Below are positions 53,934 to 62,863 of a DNA stretch of 64,000 nt, in pieces; the stretch's first letter is position 1, and every line of letters begins with the position of its first letter. Where the stretch lies: positions 890,680 to 954,679 of the forward strand of contig NZ_JAAOIX010000001.1 in assembly GCF_011440395.1 (NCBI RefSeq). Reading direction: 5' to 3'. The notes beneath the pieces were generated by a model. The model saw only the letters and a program-made list of their open reading frames with translations, was not told the DNA's origin and made no database searches. Both the position numbers and the translations under genes were made by a program. This DNA comes from Pseudomaricurvus alcaniphilus. Lineage in GTDB: Bacteria; Pseudomonadota; Gammaproteobacteria; Pseudomonadales; Cellvibrionaceae.

Positions 53934-55490
53934 GTGAGACAACTCGGCACACTGGATTCAGCGTTTATCAACTTGGAACACGCCAACACACCCCAGCATA
54001 TTGGCGGCTTTGGCATCTACGACCCTTCCACCGCCCCGGGTGGCAGCGTTCGCTTCAAGGATGTTATTGAAAACTACCAAAGTCGGCTGCAGAAAATGCC
54101 AATCTTCAGCACCCGCCTGGTGGAAGTGCCCTTTGGTGTGGACAAACCCTATTGGGTTGTGGATGAGAATTTTGACGTCGAGTTTCACCTGCGCCATATC
54201 GCCCTGCCGAAACCGGGCGACTGGCGCCAGCTTTGTATCCTGATCGCCCGCCTGCACGCGCGGCCGCTGGACATGAAGCGGCCGCTGTGGGAGTGCTACA
54301 TTATCGAAGGGCTGGATCAAATTGAAGGCCTGCCCAAAGGTGCGTTCGCGGTTTATACCAAGATGCACCACGCCATGGTGGATGGCTCCGGCAGTGAATC
54401 GTTTATGGCGGCGCTGCACGACCTGGAACCCAACCCCAAAAAACGCAGCAAGGAAGTGGTGGTCGCCGACGCCGACAAGCCATTACTGGCCAAACCGCCC
54501 GGCAGCTTGAAGATGCTGCGCAAGGCCACGTTCAACAACCTCAAGTCGATCTACACCTTACCGGCTGGCACCTTGAAAACCACCGCCAGTATGGCCAAGA
54601 CCCTGTTTTCTATGGCAACTAAAAAATTGCCCGCGGCTCCTGGCGCCACCCCCAAGACCCGTTTCAACCGACCCGTGGGCCCGCACCGGGTTTTCGAAGC
54701 CTGCCTGTTCGAACTGGCGGATTTTAAAAACATCAGCAAAACCACCGAAACCACCATCAACGATGTGGCGGTATGCGTGGTTGCGGGTGCCATTCGCAAA
54801 TACCTTGAACTCCACGATGAACTGCCGGAAGAAACCCTGGCCTGTATGATGCCGATGGATGTCAGTGCCCGCGGCAACTCCAAAGAGAACAACCAGATTG
54901 GTGCCACGGTCTGCCTGATCCACACCGATATTGAAAGTCACCTGGAGCGCTTGTACGCCATCAACAACAGCACCAGGGAGGCCAAGCAGTTTGTCGACAC
55001 ACCGCTGGCCGAAATGGCGCGTATACCCGGCATTCTCAATCCGTGGTTAGCGAAACCCATCGCCCATCTCTACGCCGACCGGCAACTGACGCAGCGCATG
55101 CCCATGGGCAGTTGTGGTGCCATCACCAACGTCAAAGGCCCCAGAATGCCACTCTACAGCGCCGGCGCAAAATTGGTGAACTACTACTGCGCTGGCTTGC
55201 TGACCCCGGGCACGGGTATGTTTCAGGCCGTCTTCAGCATGAACGAAAATATTACCATTTCAGTGCTGGCGGACCGGGATATCATGCCGGACCCAGAGGT
55301 TTACAAACAGTGCATGGAGGAATCGCTCGCAGAACTCAAGGCCGAAGCCGCAGCATTAAAGAAGCCGGCTACAGTTACCGCCTTGCGGCAACCGCCCAGC
55401 GTGAAAAAATCAAGCCCTGCCAGCACTGCAACCAAACCCAAGCGCGCGGCGAAGCCCAAAAAGCAACCTGGCCCGCAAGAAAACTCCTGA
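53934..55490 (+). CDS. WS/DGAT-type acyltransferase (wax ester synthase / diacylglycerol acyltransferase)
   Basis: 518 residues from GTG 53934, with GGGGA about eight bases upstream. The catalytic motif HHAMVDG is at 145-151; the N-terminal LDSAFINLEHANTPQHIGGF and the ITNVKGPRMPLYSAGA motif near the C-terminus are typical. It esterifies an acyl-CoA to an alcohol or diacylglycerol. The last ~50 residues are a Lys/Pro/Ala-rich tail that may bind membranes, lipid inclusions or nucleic acid. First gene of the seven-gene same-strand run to 62706. Confidence 0.93.
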   Translation: MRQLGTLDSAFINLEHANTPQHIGGFGIYDPSTAPGGSVRFKDVIENYQSRLQKMPIFSTRLVEVPFGVDKPYWVVDENFDVEFHLRHIALPKPGDWRQLCILIARLHARPLDMKRPLWECYIIEGLDQIEGLPKGAFAVYTKMHHAMVDGSGSESFMAALHDLEPNPKKRSKEVVVADADKPLLAKPPGSLKMLRKATFNNLKSIYTLPAGTLKTTASMAKTLFSMATKKLPAAPGATPKTRFNRPVGPHRVFEACLFELADFKNISKTTETTINDVAVCVVAGAIRKYLELHDELPEETLACMMPMDVSARGNSKENNQIGATVCLIHTDIESHLERLYAINNSTREAKQFVDTPLAEMARIPGILNPWLAKPIAHLYADRQLTQRMPMGSCGAITNVKGPRMPLYSAGAKLVNYYCAGLLTPGTGMFQAVFSMNENITISVLADRDIMPDPEVYKQCMEESLAELKAEAAALKKPATVTALRQPPSVKKSSPASTATKPKRAAKPKKQPGPQENS

Positions 55491-55622
55491 TTCAAGCGGA
55501 CCATTGCAGCCCCCTGGTATCAGGCCCTGGTACCAGGCCCTGGTACCGGGGCTTGATACCAACTTTTGGCTCCAACTGTTGCTCCCAACTGTTGGCACTA
55601 ACCATCGACGCAGGTTTGACCC
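55491..55622. repeat. repeat-rich gap: 13-bp direct repeat inside an inverted repeat
   Basis: CAGGCCCTGGTAC occurs twice in tandem (55521-55546), itself partly palindromic, flanked by TGGTATCA (55515-55522) and TGATACCA (55554-55561). A second small duplication, CCAACTGTTG, follows near 55572 and 55585. It may form a hairpin in the transcript between the acyltransferase and hydrolase genes. Confidence 0.85.
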
Positions 55623-56942
55623 ATGTTGCATGAACTCAATCACGCCAGTGTTTACCTGAGCCTGGCGCTGCTGGGCGTGGCGCTATTGGGGCGCCTTCGT
55701 TGCCCCGACATCGGCTGGCTCACCATTCCCTGCTTTTTCCTGCAGGCCCCCGTCATTGAGTTGGCGTGGGTGGTTTTTGCCATCGATGTGATTTATCTGG
55801 GCTGGTTGCTCGACGCCGATTCCAGCGGCCAACTGGCACACTGGCTCAGCCTGCTGTTCACTGCGGCCGCCGCCGCTGCACAGTATCGCACCCTGGCGGC
55901 CGGCTGCAACGCGCAGCAGGAGGCCCGCAACGCCCTGCAGCGTGCCCCGCAAGAGCTGCAAACCCAAGCCCTGGACGACACCCGCGCCAAGCTGTTGCGA
56001 ACCCATGTTCCCGCGTCTGCCTGGTTGCGCCCGTTTCGGCTGCAAAGCCCGGCGGTGGAGATCATCAAGAACCTGGCCTACGGCGAACATGAGCGGCAGC
56101 AACTGGACATCTACCGCCCCCGGGATTGGCAGCAGGCCATCCGCAACAACGGCAACCGGCCGCTGCCGGTACTGCTGCAGATCCATGGCGGTGGCTGGAT
56201 GGTGGGCGGTAAGGAGCAGCAGGCGCGCCCGCTGATGGACTTTCTGGCCCAGCGCGGCTGGCTCTGCGTCGCCATCAACTATCGGCTCAGCCCCGCAGCC
56301 CGTTTTCCGGATCACCTGCTCGATGTTAAACGGGCACTGCACTGGATCAAGACCGGGATTCGGGATTTTGGCGGCGACCCGCAGTTCGTTGCCACCACCG
56401 GTGGCTCCGCCGGGGGGCATTTGTGCAGCCTGCTGGCACTGACCGCCAATCGCTCCCGGCAATTGCTGCAACCCGGTTTCGAAACGGCAGATAGCAGCGT
56501 GCAGGCCTGCGTACCCTTCTACGGCGTGTACGATTTTCTCGATCGCCATAACAGCCGGCCAAAAATTGATTCCACCAAATTCTACCGCGATTACGTCATG
56601 CCGGAGGGGCCGGAAAGCGCGCCTGAACTGTGGCAGCTGGCCTCCCCCATTGCCCAGGTAGATGCCACAGCACCGCCGTTTATGGTGGTGCACGGGTCCT
56701 TTGACAGTTTGTCTTATGTGGAGGACGCGCGCCACTTTGTACAGGCACTCGGCAGCACCTCAACCCAGCCGGTGCTGTACCTGGAGTTAGCTGGCGCCCA
56801 ACACGCCTTTGAACTGTTTCATTCGCCGCGCACAGAACACACGATCAACGCCGTGCAACAGTTTCTCGAAGCGGTCTACAGCCGCCATATTCACCCACCA
56901 ACCGCTCCCCAACCTGAACACGGAGATCGCCAAACCCGATGA
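55623..56942 (+). CDS. alpha/beta hydrolase, hormone-sensitive-lipase / carboxylesterase type, with N-terminal membrane spans
   Basis: 439 residues. The N-terminus has two or three hydrophobic spans (10-24, 35-63, 74-86), so it is membrane-anchored. The catalytic domain has the oxyanion motif HGGGW (188-192), nucleophile S262 in GGSAGG, Asp in HGSFDSL (~358) and His in AQHAFELF (~394). It hydrolyses esters. With the upstream acyltransferase it may cycle an ester pool, possibly sterol or wax esters. Its stop overlaps the next start (ATGA). Confidence 0.9.
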   Translation: MLHELNHASVYLSLALLGVALLGRLRCPDIGWLTIPCFFLQAPVIELAWVVFAIDVIYLGWLLDADSSGQLAHWLSLLFTAAAAAAQYRTLAAGCNAQQEARNALQRAPQELQTQALDDTRAKLLRTHVPASAWLRPFRLQSPAVEIIKNLAYGEHERQQLDIYRPRDWQQAIRNNGNRPLPVLLQIHGGGWMVGGKEQQARPLMDFLAQRGWLCVAINYRLSPAARFPDHLLDVKRALHWIKTGIRDFGGDPQFVATTGGSAGGHLCSLLALTANRSRQLLQPGFETADSSVQACVPFYGVYDFLDRHNSRPKIDSTKFYRDYVMPEGPESAPELWQLASPIAQVDATAPPFMVVHGSFDSLSYVEDARHFVQALGSTSTQPVLYLELAGAQHAFELFHSPRTEHTINAVQQFLEAVYSRHIHPPTAPQPEHGDRQTR

Positions 56943-58162
56943 ACATCCGCAAACTAACCCATCGCGCGGCCATGGCCCTGGCGTCGCTGTTTATCAAGAT
57001 CATGCCCAAGTCGAGCTATATGGTATTTGTGGGCGAGCAATCAACGGCGCAACTCTGTGCGCACATCTGCCGCAGTGGTTATAGCAATGTATTGATCGTC
57101 ACCGATGACCTGCTGTTCAAGCTCGGCGTGGCGGACGTGGCCATCAACACCCTGGAGTCCCGGGGTGCGGCAGTACAGGTATTCAGCGAGGTCACACCCG
57201 ACCCCACCTTTTCGTTGGTGCAGCGAGGCACTGAATTGGCCCGGCGTTCACAGTGCGACACCGTGCTGGCCATCGGCGGCGGCTCCTCCATCGACACCGC
57301 CAAACTTATCGCCGCCTGCGCCGTGGACCACGGCGACCCGCGCCAGTGGATCGGTTATGGCAAGTTAAAAACTGCACCACTGCCAATATTTGCGCTACCC
57401 ACCACCTCCGGCACCGGCTCCGAGGCCACCCGCGGTGCGGTCATCTCCGACGATGCAACCCACCTGAAATCGGTGATCGCCGATGCCCGGATGCTGCCCG
57501 CGGCAGTGGCACTGGATCCGGCCCAGGTGCGCGGCATGCCAGCGGCCATCACCGCCGCGACTGGCATGGACGCGCTCACCCACGCCATCGAAGCCTACCT
57601 GGGCAGCTGGGACTTTGGCAACGCCAACAGCTACAGCCTTAGCGCGATTAAACTGATCTTCACACACCTGCGCAACGCCTACAGTGACGGCAATGACCTG
57701 GCCGCCAGGGAAGCCATGGCACTGGCCGCCTACTACGCCGGCATCGCCATCAATGAAGTCAATGTCGGCAACGTTCACGCCATTGCCCACCAACTGGGCG
57801 GTCATTACAGCATTCCCCACGGCGTCGCCAATGCCCTGGCGCTGCCCCATGTACTGGAACTGGGCCTGCACAGCACCGAGCACAAACTGGCGCAGCTGGC
57901 GATCAGCATTGGCGTCGCCACTCCTGGCCAGGACAGCGCCCTACAGGCGCGGGCATTTATCGAAGCGGTTACACAACTGCGCAGCGATTTGCAGCTACCC
58001 GCCACTGCGCAACAGTTGCGCAAGCAGGACTACCCGCAATTAACCGACCTGATCGTGCGTGAAGCCTTCACCTACCCAACACCCTTGCTGATGAGCAGAG
58101 CCGATGTCTACCAGATACTGGACAAGCTTTGCCCGGACGAGAGCGCCCTGGGTTCAGCTTGA
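56939..58162 (+). CDS. iron-containing alcohol dehydrogenase
   Basis: 407 residues, group III dehydrogenase. Nucleotide motif GGGSSIDTAK (113-122); metal ligands D211, H215 (MDALTHAIEAY), H280 and H294 (GNVHAIAHQLGGHYSIPHG), with the same spacings as E. coli FucO. It interconverts an alcohol and an aldehyde with NAD(P). In this run it may make or consume the fatty alcohol used by the WS/DGAT enzyme. Overlaps the hydrolase gene by 4 bp. Confidence 0.93.
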   Translation: MNIRKLTHRAAMALASLFIKIMPKSSYMVFVGEQSTAQLCAHICRSGYSNVLIVTDDLLFKLGVADVAINTLESRGAAVQVFSEVTPDPTFSLVQRGTELARRSQCDTVLAIGGGSSIDTAKLIAACAVDHGDPRQWIGYGKLKTAPLPIFALPTTSGTGSEATRGAVISDDATHLKSVIADARMLPAAVALDPAQVRGMPAAITAATGMDALTHAIEAYLGSWDFGNANSYSLSAIKLIFTHLRNAYSDGNDLAAREAMALAAYYAGIAINEVNVGNVHAIAHQLGGHYSIPHGVANALALPHVLELGLHSTEHKLAQLAISIGVATPGQDSALQARAFIEAVTQLRSDLQLPATAQQLRKQDYPQLTDLIVREAFTYPTPLLMSRADVYQILDKLCPDESALGSA

Positions 58163-58269
58163 GCCGGGCTTCTGGAGCGGCAGGTTTTGCATATCAAGCT
58201 GGCGGATATCACCCTGTTTTATGCTGCCTTATTGAATTAAATTGATACTTCAAAATAGCTAACCATGAA

Positions 58270-58282
58270 CTCGCATTGCGAG
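58270..58282. promoter_or_regulatory. palindrome upstream of the 5-alpha-reductase gene
   Basis: CTCGCA-T-TGCGAG, 22 bp before the start at 58305, in a 142-bp gap that also has an AT-rich stretch suited to a promoter. It may be an operator separating this gene and its followers from the upstream three. Confidence 0.35.
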
Positions 58283-58304
58283 CTCGAACGAAAGGCAACA
58301 AGTC

Positions 58305-59099
58305 ATGCAATGGTATACCGGGAATACGTTTTACGACACGCTGCTCGCGCTCAGTTTCGGCTACGCACTCATCATCCTGATAAGCAGCTTCTTTGGCACC
58401 GCTCAGTACGGCGGTCGCTTTGGCGCCAAAAGTAAAGGCCTGAAGCTCGGTTCAAAAGTGGGCTGGGTGGTCATGGAATTTCCCGGGCTGCTGGTGTTTC
58501 CCATCGTCTTTTTTATGGGGGAAAATGCGCTGCAACCAGTGCCGCTGTTTTTCCTCTGTGTCTGGATGATGCATTACAGCAACCGCGCCCTGATCACACC
58601 GCTGCTGATGCGAGTGCAGCCTGGCACCACCTCCTCCTTTGCTTTCAACGTGGTGTTGGCCGGCTGGCTGACCCTGACCCTGCACGGTTATTTCAACGCC
58701 GCTTACATTTCGGAGCTGGGCGACCAATACACCATTGACTGGTTCAGCGATCCGCGTTTTATCGGCGGCCTGGTTATCTACCTGTGTGGCTTCAGTCTCA
58801 ACATTCACTCCGACACCATTCTGCGCAATTTGCGCTCACCCAACCCATCGCCCGACGAGCCGCGCTACAAAATCCCCTACGGCGGCGGCTTCAAGTTCGT
58901 CAGCTGCCCCCAATACCTGGGGGAAATCATGTCTTTCGTCGGCTTTGCGGTAATGACCTGGAACCTGGGCGCGGTGTTTGTGCTCGCCATCACCATGGCC
59001 AACTTGATTCCCCGGGCAATGTATACCCACAAGTGGTTTCGCAAAAACTTTGACAACTATCCGCGCGAACGCAAGGCGGTTATTCCGTTCATTCTCTAA
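58305..59099 (+). CDS. steroid 5-alpha-reductase, SRD5A1/2 type
   Basis: 264 residues, polytopic membrane protein of the 3-oxo-5-alpha-steroid 4-dehydrogenase family, with the length of human SRD5A1/2. Key positions are conserved: E58 in MEFPGLL (SRD5A2 E57), Y91 in HYSNRALITPLLMR (SRD5A2 Y91), the NADPH region YKIPYGGGFKFVSCPQYLGE (188-207), and the C-terminal RKNFDNYPRERKAVIPFIL. The residue matching SRD5A2 Q56 is not Gln. It should reduce the delta4 bond of 3-keto-4-ene steroids with NADPH, or a related enone. It opposes KstD-type chemistry, so it may serve modification rather than breakdown. Confidence 0.88.
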   Translation: MQWYTGNTFYDTLLALSFGYALIILISSFFGTAQYGGRFGAKSKGLKLGSKVGWVVMEFPGLLVFPIVFFMGENALQPVPLFFLCVWMMHYSNRALITPLLMRVQPGTTSSFAFNVVLAGWLTLTLHGYFNAAYISELGDQYTIDWFSDPRFIGGLVIYLCGFSLNIHSDTILRNLRSPNPSPDEPRYKIPYGGGFKFVSCPQYLGEIMSFVGFAVMTWNLGAVFVLAITMANLIPRAMYTHKWFRKNFDNYPRERKAVIPFIL

Positions 59100-59158
59100 G
59101 TAAAAACAAACAGCGCCCGTAACGGGATTCAAGCAACCACGTTCCCCAGAGGCCGTCT

Positions 59159-60298
59159 ATGTACTTTGATCTCGACTATTATTGCCGGGTATTGCGCCAT
59201 GTGTGGTCACTGCAACAGTGGCCCGGGCGCCGAAAAATGCTGGTTCGACTGCTGCTGTTGGTGCCTCTAGCTACTGCGTTCCACGCTCTTTGCTTTGTCC
59301 TGGATTACGTTTTCTTCCCCCGCCTGTGGCGCCAACAGGTACGCCAGCCGGTATTTATCGTCGGCCACGCCCGCAGTGGCTCCACCCTGATTCATCGACT
59401 GCTGGCCGCCGACGGTGAAACTTTTAGCTACTTCCTGTATTGGGAAACCTTTTTTCCCTCGCTGCTGCAAAAAAAAGTCATCCGCGCAATTGGCTGGATC
59501 GACCAGCATTGTTTCGGCAGCCCCATCAAAAAGCGACTGCAGCAGTGGGACGAGAAAAAGTTTGGCAAATACCGCCACATCCACAATATGAGCCTGTGGA
59601 ATTCCGAGGAAGACCAGTTTGTTATGCGCGCTGCTTTTGTCACCCAGCAGTGGGCCCTGGACGTGCCGATGATGGATGTGATCGACCTGTTCCATGTGGA
59701 CCAAATGCCCGAGCGCAAAAAGCGCCGCTGGATGCGCCATTACCGCGAGTGTATCAAACGCCAATTGCTGCTCAATGGCGGCAACCGTATTCACCTGAGC
59801 AAGAACCCGCTGCTGAGCGGCTGGGTCGAATCCCTTATCGAGACCTTTCCCGATGCCCGCTTTGCCGTGGTGATGCGCGACCCCACCGAGTGTATTCCCA
59901 GCGTACTGAAACTGGTGGAGGTCAATTGGGGCGGCAAGGGCTGGCGCCGCAAAGACTACGACGCTTCCCTGCGCACACTGACTCAGGTCTCCTTCGATAC
60001 CTTCCGCCAGCCCCGTGAGGTGCTCGCCCGCCACCCGCAGACGCCGCAGGTGGTAATCGATTACCGCGAGCTCACCAGCCAGCCCCGCACCACCGTGCAC
60101 GCCGTTTATCGCGCCTTTGGCATGAGCGTAACGCCGGCGTTCGATGCCTGGCTGCGGGCACAGGAAGAAAAGGAGCGCAGCCACAACTCCCCGTTCCAGT
60201 ACAGTATCGACGACTACGAATTATCGCGGGGACAAATCGAAACCGAACTATCGGACTTCTTTAACGACTTCAACTGGCCAAGAGAATCGCCGCTTTGA
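59159..60298 (+). CDS. PAPS-dependent sulfotransferase family protein
   Basis: 379 residues. N-terminal hydrophobic stretch (28-50), then the 5'-phosphosulfate loop GHARSGSTLIHR (69-80) and a 3'-phosphate motif region FAVVMRDPTECIPSVLKL. It belongs to the Sulfotransfer_3-like group. It would move sulfate from PAPS to a hydroxyl. The acceptor is unknown; a steroid or lipid alcohol fits the neighbouring 5-alpha-reductase, 59 bp upstream. Confidence 0.85.
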   Translation: MYFDLDYYCRVLRHVWSLQQWPGRRKMLVRLLLLVPLATAFHALCFVLDYVFFPRLWRQQVRQPVFIVGHARSGSTLIHRLLAADGETFSYFLYWETFFPSLLQKKVIRAIGWIDQHCFGSPIKKRLQQWDEKKFGKYRHIHNMSLWNSEEDQFVMRAAFVTQQWALDVPMMDVIDLFHVDQMPERKKRRWMRHYRECIKRQLLLNGGNRIHLSKNPLLSGWVESLIETFPDARFAVVMRDPTECIPSVLKLVEVNWGGKGWRRKDYDASLRTLTQVSFDTFRQPREVLARHPQTPQVVIDYRELTSQPRTTVHAVYRAFGMSVTPAFDAWLRAQEEKERSHNSPFQYSIDDYELSRGQIETELSDFFNDFNWPRESPL

Positions 60299-60335
60299 AT
60301 TTGTTCAGTCACAAGAACGAACTGGAGACGAGCCA

Positions 60336-61733
60336 ATGACAATACCGCCAGAGCAAGCCAAAGCGGTCCTGCGCCAGGCCTGGGACGACATGATCGACAC
60401 CCTGCAACAGGCCCGCGCTGCCATCGACCAGCCCGAACTGATGCCGGCTCCGGCCAGTGATCGCAACCTGGCCGAGGGTTACCGCTACCTGATGGGTTTT
60501 GTCCACAGCGCAGTGGAGCGCGCGTTTCACGAGGATCCGGAGCGCCCCCAATTTCGCAATGCCCTGAGTGTCATTACCCGCGCCACCATCGACAATGCCG
60601 ATGCCATTTACTTTTACGCGCCGATCGACGGCCGCAAACACTACCTTATCCGCGCCAGGCCGGGCGATAGCCGCCACTGGCGCGGTGAGGCCGCCCTGAC
60701 CAAAGTACCCAAGGCACCCCACTACGTCATCTTTGAAGCCAACTCCGGCGAACTGTCCGGTGACTCCGGCGACCTCGCGGAAATGCGACCCGGTATAAAA
60801 ACCCAGACCGGGCGCCTCGATTGCTCGAGCATTAAAGTCGATGCCGATGGCAGTTTCGACATCCTGCTGGCACCGGAAAAGCCGGCCGGCTACCGCGGTA
60901 ACTTTATTTCGACCATGAAGGTCGTCAAGCATCCGCACCCCACCAATCCCGACCTGCCGCCCGAGCGCTACGCCAGCTATATCACCGGTCGCCAGCTGTT
61001 CAATGACTGGGAGTTCGAGGAGGCGATCCACTTTGAAATCACCCAGCTGGGTGCCGAGGGCAGCCAACCGCCAGCCTACTCCGCCCAGCGCGCGGCGGAG
61101 GAGATTCGCCGCTGCGGTGAGTTGGTCCGCAACCAGGTGCACTTCTGGAACGCCTTCTGGACCATCCCCATGGGCAGCTATGGTGAGCGCCCGGGTACGC
61201 TGCCGGGGCTGGCCTTCAAGCGCAACGCCTTCAACCAGATCAATGTCGCCTCCGGTGCCACCGGCGGTGGCATGAGCACCAACCTCTATGCCGGCGGTGT
61301 GTTTGAACTGGAACCGGACGAAGCGCTGATCATTGAAAACCGGATTCGTGTGCAGCCCCACTATGTGGGTTTCCAGCTCAGTAACCTGTGGGGCGAGTCC
61401 CTCGACTACGCCAATCGCATCGGCAGTCTCAACGGCCAGCAGATGACCGCCGACCCCGACGGAGTCATTCGCCTGGTAGTGGCCCATCGCGACCCCGGGG
61501 TGCCTAACTGGCTGGATACCTGTGGTCATCGTGAAGGCTTCCTGGCACCTCGCTGGGCCTACAGCGAAACGCCGGAGCCAGACCAGTGGCCGAGTATTTC
61601 CGCGAAGAAAGTCGCCTTTAATGAACTCCGCCAGCACTTGCCGGCATCCACCGGGGTTGTCACCCCGGAACAACGGCGCGCACAGATAGCCCTGCGCCAA
61701 CAACATGTACAGCGGCGCTTCCGGGCCTTTTAG
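60336..61733 (+). CDS. DUF1214-type protein of unknown function
   Basis: 465 residues from ATG 60336, with GGAG ten bases upstream. The C-terminal half looks like DUF1214: NRIRVQPHYVGFQLSNLWGE, the SLNGQQMTADPDG segment and IRLVVAHRDPGVPNWLDTCG. The N-terminal region (DDMIDTLQQARAAIDQPE, YRYLMGFVHSAVERAF) is typical of the long form. No signal peptide or membrane span is seen. No enzymatic activity can be assigned. 37 bp after the sulfotransferase, so the two are almost certainly co-transcribed. Confidence 0.8.
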   Translation: MTIPPEQAKAVLRQAWDDMIDTLQQARAAIDQPELMPAPASDRNLAEGYRYLMGFVHSAVERAFHEDPERPQFRNALSVITRATIDNADAIYFYAPIDGRKHYLIRARPGDSRHWRGEAALTKVPKAPHYVIFEANSGELSGDSGDLAEMRPGIKTQTGRLDCSSIKVDADGSFDILLAPEKPAGYRGNFISTMKVVKHPHPTNPDLPPERYASYITGRQLFNDWEFEEAIHFEITQLGAEGSQPPAYSAQRAAEEIRRCGELVRNQVHFWNAFWTIPMGSYGERPGTLPGLAFKRNAFNQINVASGATGGGMSTNLYAGGVFELEPDEALIIENRIRVQPHYVGFQLSNLWGESLDYANRIGSLNGQQMTADPDGVIRLVVAHRDPGVPNWLDTCGHREGFLAPRWAYSETPEPDQWPSISAKKVAFNELRQHLPASTGVVTPEQRRAQIALRQQHVQRRFRAF

Positions 61734-61791
61734 TGTTCTGGGTCACGTATACCCGAGCAGCCGAAATTCAACGCGTAAACTGGAGTAAACG

Positions 61792-62706
61792 ATGAAAGTA
61801 TTGGTAGTAGGTGGCACTGGCCTGATCGGTGGAGAAGCAGCACTGCTATTAAAGCAAAGCGGCCACGACGTGACGCTTATGTCGCGCAAACCCTCCACGG
61901 TGCCGGCACTGGCCGACATGAGCTTTTTGCAGGGCGACTATGTCAACGACGACATGGCCGATGGCCGCCTGCAGGGCTTTGACTGGCTGGTGTTTGCCGC
62001 CGCCGCGGATATTCGCAACCTGCCGCAGGATGGCTCCGTCACACCGGCCGACTTCTACACTAAAGCCAATGATGAAGCCGTGCCACGATTCTTCGCCGCT
62101 GCGCACGCCGCCGGTATCCGCCGCGCGGTAATGGTCGGCACCTTTTACCCCCAGGTCGCGCCCCAACAGATCGGCGTCTGCCCCTACGTCACCTCGCGCC
62201 ACAACACCGATGTCGCAGTCCGCGCCCTGAGCAGCGAAGATTTCAATGTTTGCAGTATCAATGCTCCCTTCGTGCTGGGCCACATAGAGGGTCTGGAAGT
62301 GCCCTATATCAGCGGGCTGGTTGAATATGTGCGTGGCAATATCCCGGGGCTGCCACTGTTCGCGCCGCAAGGTGGCACCAACCATATTAGCGCCCGTTCA
62401 CTTGCCCAGGCGATCCGCAACGCTCTCGAAAAAGGTGAGTCCGGTAAAGCCTACCTGGTCGGTGACGAGAACTACAGCTGGAAGGAATACCTGGAGTTGT
62501 GGCTGGACGCGGTAGGCAACCCCCAGGACCTCGACGTCCGCGACAATGACCACCCGATGTTTCCCAACGTCATAATGTTCGCCGGCCCCGGCGCCACGGT
62601 CAGTTACGAGCCGGCAGCAGAGGATATGGCCGTGCTGGACTATGAGCGCCACCAGATCCGCGGTTTGATTCAGGAGATAGTGGCAGCTCATGGTGGTAAC
62701 CGGTAG
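61792..62706 (+). CDS. NAD(P)-binding epimerase / atypical SDR
   Basis: 304 residues. Rossmann start VLVVGGTGLIGGEAALLLKQ, MSRKP, and a C-terminal part with NHISARSLAQAIRNALEKG and YLVGDENYSW typical of extended/atypical SDRs. The usual Y-x-x-x-K pair is not at its normal place (VGTFYPQVAPQQIG; CPYVTSRHNTD), so it may be an atypical SDR with altered catalysis or a non-enzymatic NAD(P) binder. Last gene of the run starting at 53934. Its stop codon lies in a tandem repeat. Confidence 0.82.
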   Translation: MKVLVVGGTGLIGGEAALLLKQSGHDVTLMSRKPSTVPALADMSFLQGDYVNDDMADGRLQGFDWLVFAAAADIRNLPQDGSVTPADFYTKANDEAVPRFFAAAHAAGIRRAVMVGTFYPQVAPQQIGVCPYVTSRHNTDVAVRALSSEDFNVCSINAPFVLGHIEGLEVPYISGLVEYVRGNIPGLPLFAPQGGTNHISARSLAQAIRNALEKGESGKAYLVGDENYSWKEYLELWLDAVGNPQDLDVRDNDHPMFPNVIMFAGPGATVSYEPAAEDMAVLDYERHQIRGLIQEIVAAHGGNR

Positions 62707-62738
62707 TGGCAATCGGTAGTGGCAATCGGTAGTGGCAG
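62701..62738. repeat. 13-bp x3 tandem repeat at the stop codon of the epimerase-like gene
   Basis: CGGTAGTGGCAAT is repeated in tandem, with a third copy ending in GCC; the first copy contains the TAG stop of the upstream gene. A repeat-length change here would not alter the protein. Confidence 0.92.
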
Positions 62739-62863
62739 CCGACAATAACGGCCCATTGGTAGCTGTGCGCCCCATGGCCGGGATAAGACCGGTTTTTAGC
62801 CACCTCTATTCTTTGCTCGCGCCCCCAGCCTGACCAAAGCAAGCGTTGATTTACCAGCCCTTT

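Noticed and set aside
60309-61706. 465-codon minus-strand frame opposite the DUF1214 gene
   Set aside because: Shadow frame; the plus frame has a Shine-Dalgarno and a recognisable domain.
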